DNA of 64,000 nucleotides from Polymorphospora lycopeni (GCF_042237075.1 NZ_JBCGDC010000015.1:26334-90333), one strand, 5' to 3'; positions 1-7,852 are shown, counted from the stretch's first letter. Made by a program: numbers and translations. Notes: generated by a model from the letters alone, not told the origin.

Positions 1-2
1 CG

Positions 3-329
3 TACGCGCCACCCGGCCGGCACCTGATCGCGACCTCGGTCGCCGGTCCGGCGGTACCCGAGCCCGTCGTACGGGCCGAACTCGCCCGCCTCTACGGGCG
101 CCCCACCGCCGACTGGACCCACCTGACCACGGTCGAGCTGCCGCAGGCCCTGCCGGCCGCCGACCCGCCCCAGGGGCACCTGCGCAAACCCGTCGCCCTC
201 GGCGACCGGCGCTACGTCGCCGGCGACCACCGGGACAGCCCGTCGATCCAGGGCGCCCTGGCCAGCGGCTGGCGTGCCGCCGGCGCCGTCCTGCGCGACC
301 TACGGGCTCACCACGCCGACGGGGAGTAG
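3..329 (+). CDS. FAD-dependent oxidoreductase (amine-oxidase/phytoene-desaturase type), C-terminal fragment
   Basis: The reading frame enters from the left edge and ends at a TAG at 327-329, leaving 108 residues. The last third reads YVAGDHRDSPSIQGALASG, the typical C-terminal FAD-contacting segment of flavin amine oxidases and phytoene-desaturase-like proteins, where the GD aspartate contacts the FAD pyrophosphate and the following helix lies over the flavin. The N-terminal Rossmann part lies outside the window, so the substrate cannot be judged. It converges with the next gene and the two overlap by 22 bases at their 3' ends. Family call from motif memory; the exact subfamily is open. Confidence 0.6.
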   Translation, partial: YAPPGRHLIATSVAGPAVPEPVVRAELARLYGRPTADWTHLTTVELPQALPAADPPQGHLRKPVALGDRRYVAGDHRDSPSIQGALASGWRAAGAVLRDLRAHHADGE

Positions 330-1759
330 TCCTTCAGGAAGCAGCCGTACACGTCCTCGCCCTGCTCGCCGCGCACGATCGGGTCGTACACCCGGGCCGC
401 CCCGTCGACTAGGTCCAGCGGCGCGTGGAACCCCGCCTCGGCCAGCCGCATCTTCGTCGGATGCGGCCGCTCGTCGGTGATCCAGCCGGTGTCCACACTC
501 GTCATCAGGATGCCCTCGGCGAACATGTCGGCCGCGCTGGTGCGGGTCAGCATGTTCAGCGCCGCCTTGGCCATGTTGGTGTGCGGGTGGCCGGCGCCCT
601 TGTAGCCCCGGCTGAACTGGCCCTCCATCGCCGAGACGTTCACCACGTACTTGCGCCGTGCCGGTGCCGCCGCCAGCACCGGCCGCAGCCGGCTGACCAG
701 CACGAACGGGGCGGTCACGTTGCACAACTGCACCTCGAGCAGTTCCAGCGGGTCGACCTCGTGCACCCGCTGGCTCCAGCTGTTGACCGGGTCCAGGTCG
801 GGCACCAGACCGCCGGCGTCGATCGCCGTCAGGGTCGCGATCCGGTCCGGGGTCGCCGACCGGCTGGTCAGCGCCAGCGCCGTCAGCGCCTGCGGGGTGA
901 ACATGCCGCCGCCGGCCTCACCGGCGGTCAGCTCGGACCGGCCGGCACCGCCGAAGATCACCAGCTCGGGCAGCGAGCCCTCCGGCAGCGGCGCCGATTC
1001 CGCCGCGACCAACTGCGCGTACGCCCCGGCGGAACGCCGTACGGTCTGCGCCGCGTTGTTGATCAGGATGTCCAGCGGGCCCTGCCCGGCGACCGAGTCG
1101 GCCAGGGCGACCACCTGCGCCGGGTCCCGCAGGTCGATGCCGACCACCTGCAACCGGTGCAGCCAGTCGGCGCTGTCCGGCATCGCCTTGAAACGGCGTA
1201 CGGCGTCGTGCGGGAAGCGGGTCGTGATCGTGGTGTGCGCCCCGTCGCGCAGCAACCGCAGCGCGATGTACATGCCGATCTTCGCCCGGCCACCGGTCAG
1301 CAGCGCCCGTCGCCCGGTCAGGTCGGCCCGGGCGTCCCGCCGATCCCGGTTGATCTTCGCGCACGCCGGGCAGAGTTGGTGGTAGAAGGCGTCCACGTCG
1401 TGGTAGCGCTCCTTGCAGACGTAGCAGGCGCGCGGACGCAGCAGCCGGCCCGCGCTCGCCCCGCTCGTCGGCGACACCAGCGGGATGCCCTTGGTCTCGT
1501 CGTCGATCCGGCCCGGCGCCCCGGTCGCGGTCGCCGCCGTCACCGCCTCGTCCGCGGCGAGCACCGCCTCCCGCCGGTCCCGGCGCCGGTGCTTCTTCAC
1601 CGTCTTGAACAACCGGGCCGTCGCCCGCCGCACCCGCACCGCGTCCGGATGCTCGATCGGCAGGTCGTCGACCGCGGCCAGCACCCGCAGGCACACCTCG
1701 AGATCCGCCGGGTCGATCCCCGCCGCGCCCGCCGCCTGGTCGTACCCGTTCGCCGTCAT
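308..1759 (-). CDS. SDR-family oxidoreductase with N-terminal four-cysteine zinc ribbon
   Basis: 483 residues from the ATG at 1759; an upstream in-frame extension runs through the intergenic hairpin and is not convincing. Residues about 110-145 hold a CYVC...CPAC pair, a probable zinc ribbon. A Rossmann segment LTGGRAKIGMYIALRLL follows (a variant of the TGxxxGIG cofactor motif), then a DILINNAAQT segment equivalent to the SDR NNAG motif. Downstream, NVSAMEGQFSRGYKG and HPHTNMAKAALNML supply the Ser and the Asn/Met/Ala/Lys-type active-site region, although the usual YxxxK tyrosine is not obvious (HTNMAK at the place). NAD(P)-dependent and cytosolic; substrate unknown. Divergent from the next operon. 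Confidence 0.85.
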   Translation of the reverse strand: MTANGYDQAAGAAGIDPADLEVCLRVLAAVDDLPIEHPDAVRVRRATARLFKTVKKHRRRDRREAVLAADEAVTAATATGAPGRIDDETKGIPLVSPTSGASAGRLLRPRACYVCKERYHDVDAFYHQLCPACAKINRDRRDARADLTGRRALLTGGRAKIGMYIALRLLRDGAHTTITTRFPHDAVRRFKAMPDSADWLHRLQVVGIDLRDPAQVVALADSVAGQGPLDILINNAAQTVRRSAGAYAQLVAAESAPLPEGSLPELVIFGGAGRSELTAGEAGGGMFTPQALTALALTSRSATPDRIATLTAIDAGGLVPDLDPVNSWSQRVHEVDPLELLEVQLCNVTAPFVLVSRLRPVLAAAPARRKYVVNVSAMEGQFSRGYKGAGHPHTNMAKAALNMLTRTSAADMFAEGILMTSVDTGWITDERPHPTKMRLAEAGFHAPLDLVDGAARVYDPIVRGEQGEDVYGCFLKDYSPSAW

Positions 1760-1851
1760 GTCCCGAGCCGCTTCCGTTCCGCTTCCACCGGGCCGCCGAC
1801 CAGCCCGCCCTGCGGACTCTACGCAACCGCCCGCCGCCCGCGAAAACCCGC

Positions 1852-1931
1852 CAAGATCCGCGTGATCAGGGAGTTGGGCCGTCGCCACGCCGGCGACACT
1901 CCCGACCTGGTCCCTGATCACGCGGATCTTG
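1852..1931. repeat. Long inverted repeat (REP-like hairpin) in the divergent intergenic region
   Basis: Perfect 21-base arms (1852-1872 and 1911-1931; core AGATCCGCGTGATCAGGGA) flank a loop that folds further: GTTGGG 1873-1878 pairs with CCCGAC 1901-1906, and GTCGCC 1881-1886 with GGCGAC 1892-1897. The whole forms one nested stem of about 80 bases. It lies between two divergent genes, so it is not a shared terminator. The GATC-rich arms resemble dispersed palindromes I associate with Micromonosporaceae genomes; that relation is from memory and untested. Confidence 0.7.
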
Positions 1932-2031
1932 CGAGTGGGTCCGGAAAGAGGGACGTGGAAAGGAGCCGTCCGGCGTCCCAACCTGACCGGACGTCGCCCG
2001 AAAGTGGATCTCGCCGGAGTCGACCCGCCTC

Positions 2032-2037
2032 TAGGAT
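2032..2037 (+). promoter_or_regulatory. Candidate -10 box (TAGGAT) of a leaderless promoter
   Basis: TAGGAT fits the actinobacterial TANNNT -10 consensus and lies seven bases before the ATG at 2045, the spacing expected when transcription starts at the start codon. No Shine-Dalgarno is visible before that ATG, which agrees with a leaderless transcript. No clear -35 was seen. Confidence 0.35.
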
Positions 2038-2044
2038 CGCCGCC

Positions 2045-2989
2045 ATGCCCGCACCCCTGCTCGCCCCCGACTTCGACGCCGCGACGGCGTTTCCCGAGGT
2101 GGCCGCGCTACGCAGCGCACTGGCGGCGCACGACCTTCCCACCGTACGGGCCGTGTTCGACGCCGCGGACCCGGACACCCGCACCATGCTCGTCTGGGAG
2201 GCCGGCGAGCAGCGCGGGATCGAAGATCACCTGCTGCGGGCCGTCGACGCCGACCCGGCCGACACGCTCGCGGCCACCCTGCTGGCCGTCAACCACATCT
2301 CGATCGGCTGGGAGATCCGCACCGACGCCCGGGCACAGCACGTCAGCGCCGGGCAGTTCGCCGCACTGCACGATCACCTGCGCCGGGCCGAGCGACTGCT
2401 GATCGACGTCACCGCCCGGGAACCCGACAACGCCCCGGCCTGGAACCTGCGCATGACCACCGCCCGCGGACTCCAGTTCGGCCAGGCGGAAACCCGCCGA
2501 CGCTACGACCGGCTGGCCCGGCACCACCCCCACGACCTGGCCGCCCAACGGAACCTGCTGCAACAGCTCTGCCCGAAGTGGAGCGGCAGCTGGCCGGCGG
2601 TGCACGCGTTCGCCAAGGAGTGCGCCGACGCGGCCCCACCCGGCGCCCCCAACGCCGTACTGGTCCTCGACGGCCACCTCGAACGTTGGCTGGACGCCGG
2701 CGACCAGGGACAGCGGTACCTGGCGGAGGCCACCGTCCGGCAGGAGATCCGGGAGGCCGCGCAACGTTCCGTGCTCCACCCCGACTTCCGGGAACGGGTC
2801 GGCTGGGTCGGGGTACGCAACACCTTCGCGATGATGTTCTGGCTCATCGACGACTACGCCGCCGCGGCCACCCAGTTCACGGCCCTCGGCAACCTCGCCA
2901 CCGAAAGCCCGTGGCACTACCTCGGCGACGCCGCCACCCAGTTCCAACGATGCCGCGCAGAGGCGTTCGCGAAAGGCGGACAGCAGTGA
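2045..2989 (+). CDS. TPR-like / DUF4034-like hypothetical protein
   Basis: 314 residues, soluble, no signal peptide. The N-terminal part (FPEVAALRSALAAHDLPTV, then LVWEAGEQR) and the later helix pairs (LRRAERLLIDVTAREPDNAPAWNLRM; RRYDRLARHHPHDLAAQRNLLQQL) look like alpha-helical solenoid repeats, and the overall pattern reminds me of DUF4034 proteins. No catalytic motif is visible. Its stop overlaps the start of the following M16 peptidase by four bases (GTGA), so the two are translationally coupled; it may be an adaptor or inhibitor for that peptidase. Function not recognised. Confidence 0.72.
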   Translation: MPAPLLAPDFDAATAFPEVAALRSALAAHDLPTVRAVFDAADPDTRTMLVWEAGEQRGIEDHLLRAVDADPADTLAATLLAVNHISIGWEIRTDARAQHVSAGQFAALHDHLRRAERLLIDVTAREPDNAPAWNLRMTTARGLQFGQAETRRRYDRLARHHPHDLAAQRNLLQQLCPKWSGSWPAVHAFAKECADAAPPGAPNAVLVLDGHLERWLDAGDQGQRYLAEATVRQEIREAAQRSVLHPDFRERVGWVGVRNTFAMMFWLIDDYAAAATQFTALGNLATESPWHYLGDAATQFQRCRAEAFAKGGQQ

Positions 2990-4695
2990 TCACGCAGACC
3001 GAGGTCGACGGCGTACCGACCCTGCTCGCCCCCAACCCCAACGGACCCCTGATCGCCGGGCTGACCTTCCGGGTCGGCCAGGCCGACGAGACCCTCGCCC
3101 GCGCGGGAATCACCCACCTGCTCGAACACCTCGCCCTGCACCAGTTCGGCCTCACCGACTACCACTACAACGGCAGCACCGGCGCGGTCGTCACCCATTT
3201 CCACACCCAGGGCAGCCCCGAGAAGGTCACCGCCTTCGTCAACGGTGTCTGCGCCGCGCTCGGCAACCTGCCGATGGACCGCCTCGACATGGAGAAGGGC
3301 ATCCTGCGTACGGAGCGAGGCAGCCGCGTCCCCGGCTACGGTGAGCCGCTCGCGGTCTGGCGGCACGGCGCGATCGGCTACGGCCTGCCCGGCCATCCCG
3401 AGTTCGGGCTGCGCTCCGTCGGCCCCGACGACCTGCGCGCCTGGGCCGCCCGCTACTTCACCCGGGACAACGCCGTGCTCTGGATCGCCGGCGACGCCGT
3501 CCCGGCGGGCCTGCGCCTCGACCTGCCCGGTGGCACCCGGCAACCGGTTCCCCCGGCCTGGTCCGCGCTGCCGGAGACGCCCGCCTACTTCTGCGGCGGC
3601 GCCTCCCGGATCGTCGCCTTCGACGCCGTGGTCAGGCGCTCCGTCGCCGCCGGCATCTACACCGCCGTCCTCGAACGGGAACTCTTCCGCGCCCTGCGCC
3701 AGGAGGACGGACTGTCCTACATGGCCACCGCGACCTACAGCCCGCGCGGCGACGACCACGCCATGGTCACCGCCGCCGCCGACGCCCTGCCCGACAAGCA
3801 CGGCGCGGTACTCGGCGGATTCGTCGACGTCCTCGCCAAACTCCGCGTCGGCCGAATCGAGCAGGCCGACCTCGACACCGTGTGCGCGGCGACGGAGGAG
3901 ACCTACAGCCGGGCCGACTTCGACGCCGCCCGGCTGCCCGGCGCCGCCCTCAACCACCTGACCGGCCAGTCCAACCTCAGCACCGACGAGATGCGTGCCG
4001 AACTGAAGGCGGTCACCCTCGCCGACGTCCACGCGGTCGCCGTCGAGGCCGCCGGCACCGCCCTGCTGATGGTGCCCGGCAGTCGTGGTGCCGAGTGGGC
4101 GGGGTTCGCCGCCGCCCCCACCCACTCCACGTCCGCCGTCACCGGCCGGCGTGCCGCCTCCCGTACCGCGGGCGACGAGACCGGCCTCGTCATCGGCCCG
4201 TACGGCGTGACCCTCGACCAACCGGACGCCCCGGTCACCGTCGAGTACGCCAACTGTGCCGCCCTGCTCGTCTGGCCCGACGGCGGCCGCCAACTCATCG
4301 GCGCCGACGCCCTCTTCGTACCGGTCGAACCCACGATGTACGGCGTGACCGCCGCCGACGTCGCCGCCATCGACAACATCGTGCCCGCCGACCGGCACGT
4401 GCCGATGCCGGCCCGCGACCCGGAGAGCATTCCCGTGCCACCGGCCGAGCAGGCCGTCGTGCCGAAGGGGCTGCGGCTGCCCAGGTGGTACGAGGCACTG
4501 GGGCTGCTCTTCTTCGGCATCCTCGCGCTCCCGTTGCTTCTTCTCATCGTGGTGCAGGGCATCCTCATCGTCACCGGTGACGCCGACGATCCGGACAGTT
4601 GGCTCTTCATGGGCGTGTTGCTCGGCCTGACCGCCGGAGTCGCCTGGCCGATCGTCGCCCTGCTGCGCCGGCTCCGCCGGCCGTTGCGGAGGTAG
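2986..4695 (+). CDS. M16 (insulinase-family) zinc peptidase with C-terminal membrane anchor
   Basis: 569 residues from the GTG that overlaps the previous stop. The inverted zinc motif HLLEH lies at residues 44-48, with candidate third ligands Glu103/Glu110 in the MEKGILRTE segment, as in pitrilysin-type peptidases. A second, non-catalytic M16 lobe follows (FRALRQEDGLSYMATATYS). The end carries two hydrophobic helices (about 505-530 and 540-560) and a basic tail, so the protein is probably held in the membrane. M16 proteins usually work as paired domains; here one chain carries one active and one inactive half, plus an anchor that is unusual for the family. Substrate unknown. Confidence 0.85.
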   Translation: MITQTEVDGVPTLLAPNPNGPLIAGLTFRVGQADETLARAGITHLLEHLALHQFGLTDYHYNGSTGAVVTHFHTQGSPEKVTAFVNGVCAALGNLPMDRLDMEKGILRTERGSRVPGYGEPLAVWRHGAIGYGLPGHPEFGLRSVGPDDLRAWAARYFTRDNAVLWIAGDAVPAGLRLDLPGGTRQPVPPAWSALPETPAYFCGGASRIVAFDAVVRRSVAAGIYTAVLERELFRALRQEDGLSYMATATYSPRGDDHAMVTAAADALPDKHGAVLGGFVDVLAKLRVGRIEQADLDTVCAATEETYSRADFDAARLPGAALNHLTGQSNLSTDEMRAELKAVTLADVHAVAVEAAGTALLMVPGSRGAEWAGFAAAPTHSTSAVTGRRAASRTAGDETGLVIGPYGVTLDQPDAPVTVEYANCAALLVWPDGGRQLIGADALFVPVEPTMYGVTAADVAAIDNIVPADRHVPMPARDPESIPVPPAEQAVVPKGLRLPRWYEALGLLFFGILALPLLLLIVVQGILIVTGDADDPDSWLFMGVLLGLTAGVAWPIVALLRRLRRPLRR

Positions 4696-4705
4696 CCGGC
4701 GGCCG

Positions 4706-4735
4706 GTGGGCCCGCCGGCGGCCGGTCGGGCCCAC
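4706..4735 (+). terminator. Inverted repeat after the M16 peptidase gene
   Basis: GTGGGCCC (4706-4713) and GGGCCCAC (4728-4735) form an 8-bp stem 10 bases after the stop codon. There is no U-tract, which is common in high-GC actinobacteria. It would separate the peptidase operon from the tRNA gene. Confidence 0.5.
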
Positions 4736-4768
4736 GTGAAGATGGTGGCAGGGCGGCTGGTCGCGGGT

Positions 4769-4774
4769 TAGGAT
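4769..4774 (+). promoter_or_regulatory. Candidate -10 box of the tRNA promoter
   Basis: TAGGAT, a TANNNT-type -10, ends 14 bases before the mature 5' end of the tRNA. Initiation near 4781 would leave a short 5' leader for RNase P. A -35 box is not clear. Confidence 0.35.
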
Positions 4775-4788
4775 CCCCGCGCCGGCAC

Positions 4789-4862
4789 GGGGCGGTAGCT
4801 CAGCAGGTTAGAGCAGTCGACTCATAATCGATCGGTCACGGGTTCGAGTCCCGTCCGCCCCA
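4789..4862 (+). tRNA. tRNA with CAU anticodon (elongator tRNA-Met, or tRNA-Ile2)
   Basis: A full cloverleaf is visible: acceptor GGGGCGG (4789-4795) pairs with CCGCCCC (4855-4861), discriminator A 4862; D-arm AGCTC...GAGC; anticodon loop CTCATAA with CAT; T-arm ACGGG-TTCGAGT-CCCGT. CCA is not encoded. The acceptor end is fully paired (G1-C72), so it is not an initiator tRNA. Met versus lysidine-modified Ile2 cannot be settled by eye. tRNA 3' ends are common integration sites, and accessory genes follow; no duplicated 3' end was found up to about 8.8 kb. Confidence 0.95.
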
Positions 4863-4876
4863 CTTTGATTTTGCAT

Positions 4877-4900
4877 GCGAACCACGGCCCGGTGGTTCGC
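4877..4900 (+). terminator. Hairpin terminator of the tRNA gene
   Basis: A perfect 9-bp stem GCGAACCAC/GTGGTTCGC with a six-base loop begins 15 bases after the tRNA, preceded by a short T-rich stretch (TTTGATTTT). Confidence 0.6.
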
Positions 4901-4950
4901 TGTCATCGGCTGCTGGTGAAGCGCTGGATGCAGTTCTCTATCCTGCGCGG

Positions 4951-5268
4951 GTGTCTTCTTCGCTCAGTGATGCCGAGCTCGACGCCTTGGTCGCCGAGGC
5001 GGTCGTGGACTGCTACGACGAGCATGAGCAGTTCAGTGGCCTCTTCATCATGATCCAGGACAATCTGGCGGCGCCTTTCGACACCGAGGTTCTCGGTGTG
5101 CCGGTGGTGGTCCGGAAGGTGGATCTGCGCTCGTCAGGGATCGTAGCGATCTGCCATCGTGGCCGGCTGCGGCAGGCGATCGGGATTCTGGATCTTCCGT
5201 TGCCGGATCCTGCGCCGGATGGCGCGCAGTGGATCGAGGCGTACCGGCGGTGGGCGGGGGCCCGGTGA
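4951..5268 (+). CDS. Conserved small acidic protein of unknown function
   Basis: 105 residues from GTG 4951. A TATCCT -10 box at 4939-4944 sits just before that codon with no ribosome site, so the transcript is probably leaderless. The protein is acidic (DAELDALVAEAVVDCYDEHEQ) with a central beta segment (FDTEVLGVPVVVRKVDL) and a proline-rich DLPLPDPAPDGAQW motif. I recall relatives annotated loosely as 'calcium-binding', but no EF-hand is visible and no function is claimed. Its stop overlaps the next start (GTGA), so the pair is coupled. It is the first gene after the tRNA. Confidence 0.7.
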   Translation: MSSSLSDAELDALVAEAVVDCYDEHEQFSGLFIMIQDNLAAPFDTEVLGVPVVVRKVDLRSSGIVAICHRGRLRQAIGILDLPLPDPAPDGAQWIEAYRRWAGAR

Positions 5269-6404
5269 GCGAATACCAGTACTACGAGTTTGTGGCGCTC
5301 GACCAGGCGTTGACGGCGAAGCAGCAGGGCGAGCTGCGGGCGGTGTCGTCTCGGGGTCGGATCACGTCGTCGAGTTTCGTCAACGACTACCAGTGGGGCG
5401 ATCTCAAGGCCGATCCGGCCAAGTGGATGGAGCGATACTTCGACGCGCACCTCTATCTGGCGAACTGGGGCACGCGGCGGATCATGCTGCGGTTGCCCCG
5501 AGCGTCGCTGGACCCGGGGACAGCGGCGAAGTTCTGTGTCGGTGAGTCGGCCGGCTCCTGGGCGACCCGTACCCATGTGATCCTGGATCTTCGTACTGAG
5601 GACGAGGACGGCGACGAGGAGTGGTGGGACGAGGAGGGGCGGCTCGCGGCGATCGTTCCGGCCCGGGCGGAGCTGGCCGGCGGTGATCGGCGGCTGTTGT
5701 ATCTGGCCTGGCTGCTGTGCGTACAGAACCGGGAGTTGGATGATGACGAGCCGGAGCCGCCGGTCCCGGCCGGACTGGTGAAGCTGAGCGGGCCGTTGCG
5801 GGCCTTGGCCGATTTCCTTCGCCTGGACGCCGATCTGCTGGACGTGGCGGCAGCGGCGAGTCGGCCGATGACCGAAGCGGCGCCTTCGGCCGCTGTTCTC
5901 CGCCGCTGGGTGAAGGGCCTGCCGGTGGCGGACAAGGACGAGTTGTTGCTGCGGGTGCTGCGTGGTGAAGTCGGGTTGCTGCGGTCGGAGTTGTTGCGGC
6001 GGTTTCACGGTGCGGCGGAGGAAAATCCAACCGGGAAGGGCCGGACCGCCGGGGAACTGCTCGCCGCCGCCGAGGATCGCTGGGCTGTGCGGCAGCAGCA
6101 AATGCGGGAGCGTGAGGCGGGCGAGCGTAAGCGTCGTGAGGAAGCGGCAGCCGCGGCCCGCGAGCAGCGTCTGGACAAGCTGGCACGGAACCCGGTGACC
6201 GCTTGGGACCAGGCGGACAAACTGATCGCGACGAAGCGTCCGAAGGACTACGACACGGCGGTCACTCTGCTTTTGGATCTTCAGGCGCTGGCGGTACGGG
6301 AGGGCGAGATCTTCGAATTCGCGGAGCAGATGACCCGGTTGCGGGAGCGTCATGCCCGGAAGCCGAGCCTGATCGACCGTTTCGACCGGGCCCGGCTGGA
6401 CTGA
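5265..6404 (+). CDS. Conserved hypothetical protein (YYEFVALDQ family)
   Basis: 379 residues from the GTG overlapping the previous stop. It starts with a conserved-looking domain (SEYQYYEFVALDQALTAKQ, then HLYLANWGTRRIMLRLP), has an acidic patch DEDGDEEWWDEEG near residue 115, and ends in a long charged region likely to form a coiled coil (REREAGERKRREEAAAAARE, about 280-310). A helical domain at the very end (DYDTAVTLLLDLQALAVREG) follows. I recall similar proteins in many actinobacteria, always of unknown function. No enzyme motif seen. Coupled to the preceding small protein. Confidence 0.75.
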   Translation: MSEYQYYEFVALDQALTAKQQGELRAVSSRGRITSSSFVNDYQWGDLKADPAKWMERYFDAHLYLANWGTRRIMLRLPRASLDPGTAAKFCVGESAGSWATRTHVILDLRTEDEDGDEEWWDEEGRLAAIVPARAELAGGDRRLLYLAWLLCVQNRELDDDEPEPPVPAGLVKLSGPLRALADFLRLDADLLDVAAAASRPMTEAAPSAAVLRRWVKGLPVADKDELLLRVLRGEVGLLRSELLRRFHGAAEENPTGKGRTAGELLAAAEDRWAVRQQQMREREAGERKRREEAAAAAREQRLDKLARNPVTAWDQADKLIATKRPKDYDTAVTLLLDLQALAVREGEIFEFAEQMTRLRERHARKPSLIDRFDRARLD

Positions 6405-6451
6405 CTCACCTGTCGGGCTCGCGGCGGCCGGCGTGTGAAGATTGGCCGGTG

Positions 6452-6784
6452 GTGTCCGTTGACGCGGTGACTGACGACGAGGTAGCTCGACTGCGGCGTG
6501 AGTTGGAGCGGGGCTGCGGGCGGGGAACCATCGGCTGTCGTGTCTGCTGGATCTGCGAGGTCAGGACACCGCTCCGGCTCCGGAGCAACTCGCCGTGATC
6601 GCTACGCCGGGACGAGGCGCACCGTGTCGAAGAGGAGGAACGGGAGCTTCGTGAGCATCGGGGCTGGAGTCAGTCGCAGCTTGCCCAGGCGTCGGGAATG
6701 ACCCAGTCGGCGGTTGCCCGGCTCGAGGCGGGTGGCAGGGGTGGTACCTCCGGTCAACTCAAACGGATACCCGAACAGCCGTAG
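6452..6784 (+). pseudogene. Remnant of an XRE-family (helix-turn-helix) regulator, frameshifted
   Basis: Three pieces of one ancestral protein appear in different frames: an N-terminal helix (TDDEVARLRRELERG, from GTG 6452), a middle piece (LSCLLDLRGQDTAPAPEQLA, near 6533-6595) and a clear HTH (GWSQSQLAQASGMTQSAVAR then LEAGG, frame 6629-6784) that stops at a TAG. At least two frameshifts separate them. The HTH is of the lambda-Cro/XRE type often encoded beside HigB/RelE-like toxins. No toxin gene remains next to it. Either real decay or sequencing errors could explain the shifts. Confidence 0.5.
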
Positions 6785-6954
6785 GCCACGGCTGATCTTT
6801 CCGCCGCACTGCCATACCTGGGTCGGACACCGTACCTGGAGCAGTTCGGCGAGCGCGTTGTATGACTTGATCGCGCTGTTGAGCTGTGCCTCCGCGGTTC
6901 GTGTGACCGGAGGATGTGTCCGGCGGGTGCCGAACGCCGGACGTGCGGTGTTGG

Positions 6955-7329
6955 TCAGATCTTGAGGACGTCCACGTCGTACAGCGCTATTGACGTGTCG
7001 CGGGAGGCGAGAGTCAAGCCTTCGGTGATCGCTTGTGCCACCAGCATGCGGTCGAAGGGGTCGCGATGATGCGGTGGCAGGCGGCTGGCGACGATGGCGT
7101 GGGCGTGCGTCACAGGCAGCTCACGGAAGCCCATGTCCTTTACCCGCTCGGCGAGGTCGGGCGGTCCGGCGAGCTTCCCCGCGCTCTGTTTGATGGTGAT
7201 CTCCCACAGGCTGACGGGGGAGAGGAAGATGTCCGGGTCGTGGCGTAGCCGGTCGAGGAACTCGGCGCCGAGCGTCGCGTCGCCGGTGATGGCCCACAGG
7301 GCGACGTGCGTGTCCAGTAGGAGGGTCAT
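6955..7329 (-). CDS. PIN-domain toxin (VapC-like ribonuclease)
   Basis: 124 residues. MTLLLDTHVALWAI carries the first PIN aspartate (Asp6), SLWEITIK the conserved Glu near residue 43, and RDPFDRMLVAQAI and LASRDTSI the C-terminal acidic residues, so the Mg-binding site of a VapC-type RNase looks complete. Family members cleave tRNA or rRNA. The ATG overlaps the stop of the antitoxin gene by four bases (ATGA), the usual order antitoxin-toxin. It should be silent unless the antitoxin is degraded. Confidence 0.9.
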   Translation of the reverse strand: MTLLLDTHVALWAITGDATLGAEFLDRLRHDPDIFLSPVSLWEITIKQSAGKLAGPPDLAERVKDMGFRELPVTHAHAIVASRLPPHHRDPFDRMLVAQAITEGLTLASRDTSIALYDVDVLKI

Positions 7330-7580
7330 GCGCCGATGCCGAAGTCGGCGGCGATCTCGGCGTTGGTCTGAGGCGAGTCCCAGTCGCCTGACAGATCCAG
7401 TTGGCCGGCGAGGGAGCCGACTGCGGTGCGGTTGGCTCGCCGCACCAGCGGCACGACCTTCGCCACCGGGGTGCCCGCCCGGTCGATGATGATCTCTTCG
7501 CCGCGTTCCACCCGCTCGATGATGCGCGACAGATGGGTCTTGGCATCGTGCATGTTGTAGTGCACGGCCTCGGGCGACAT
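7326..7580 (-). CDS. Phd/YefM-family antitoxin partner of the PIN toxin
   Basis: 84 residues from ATG 7580, chosen because AGGAGG lies eight bases upstream. The segment MHDAKTHLSRIIERVERGEE, then IIIDRAGTPVAKVVPL, is the standard Phd/YefM DNA-binding fold; the C-terminus (SPQTNAEIAADFGIGA) would wrap the toxin active site. Phd-type antitoxins commonly accompany PIN toxins. It likely represses its own promoter through the repeats at 7595-7613. Confidence 0.9.
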   Translation of the reverse strand: MSPEAVHYNMHDAKTHLSRIIERVERGEEIIIDRAGTPVAKVVPLVRRANRTAVGSLAGQLDLSGDWDSPQTNAEIAADFGIGA

Positions 7581-7594
7581 GACGAAACCTCCTC

Positions 7595-7613
7595 GCTTAG
7601 CTAATAGCTTAGC
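7595..7613 (-). promoter_or_regulatory. Candidate operator/promoter of the Phd-PIN toxin-antitoxin pair
   Basis: Two copies of GCTTAGC separated by TAATA, including the palindrome TTAGCTAA, sit just upstream of the antitoxin Shine-Dalgarno. On the minus strand the same bases offer TANNNT-type -10 hexamers (TAAGCT). This AT-rich patch stands out from its GC-rich surroundings and fits an autoregulatory site; not tested. Confidence 0.5.
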
Positions 7614-7819
7614 CCGCTTGGATCCGATGTCGCCACGGGTTCGTCGATGCGCGTCGCGTGCTCGGTTTCCCGCCGTCAGGCCGAGGTCATCGAGTAGCCC
7701 AACGGCCCTGAGCGGGGCAGAGTCCGCGACGAGTTGCGCGACTCGCGGATCAGACGGCCGGCCTGGGGGCGTTCGGAGCGTGGCAGGCCTGCGGTACGCC
7801 CATCGAGGCACTGCTTAAG

Positions 7820-7835
7820 GTACAATTTCCTGTAC
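7820..7835 (+). promoter_or_regulatory. Candidate YefM operator (GTACA-N6-TGTAC)
   Basis: GTACA and TGTAC half-sites form a dyad 17 bases before the yefM start. The E. coli yefM-yoeB operator is known for a TGTACA core, so the same half-site appearing here supports autoregulation. The identity is seen; the function is inferred. Confidence 0.55.
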
Positions 7836-7852
7836 TTGCCCTGGAGGTGATC

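Noticed and set aside
425..2989. Very long rightward open frame across the SDR gene
   Set aside because: Its first 1600 bases are the GC-rich antisense shadow of the SDR gene; the supported gene begins at ATG 2045.
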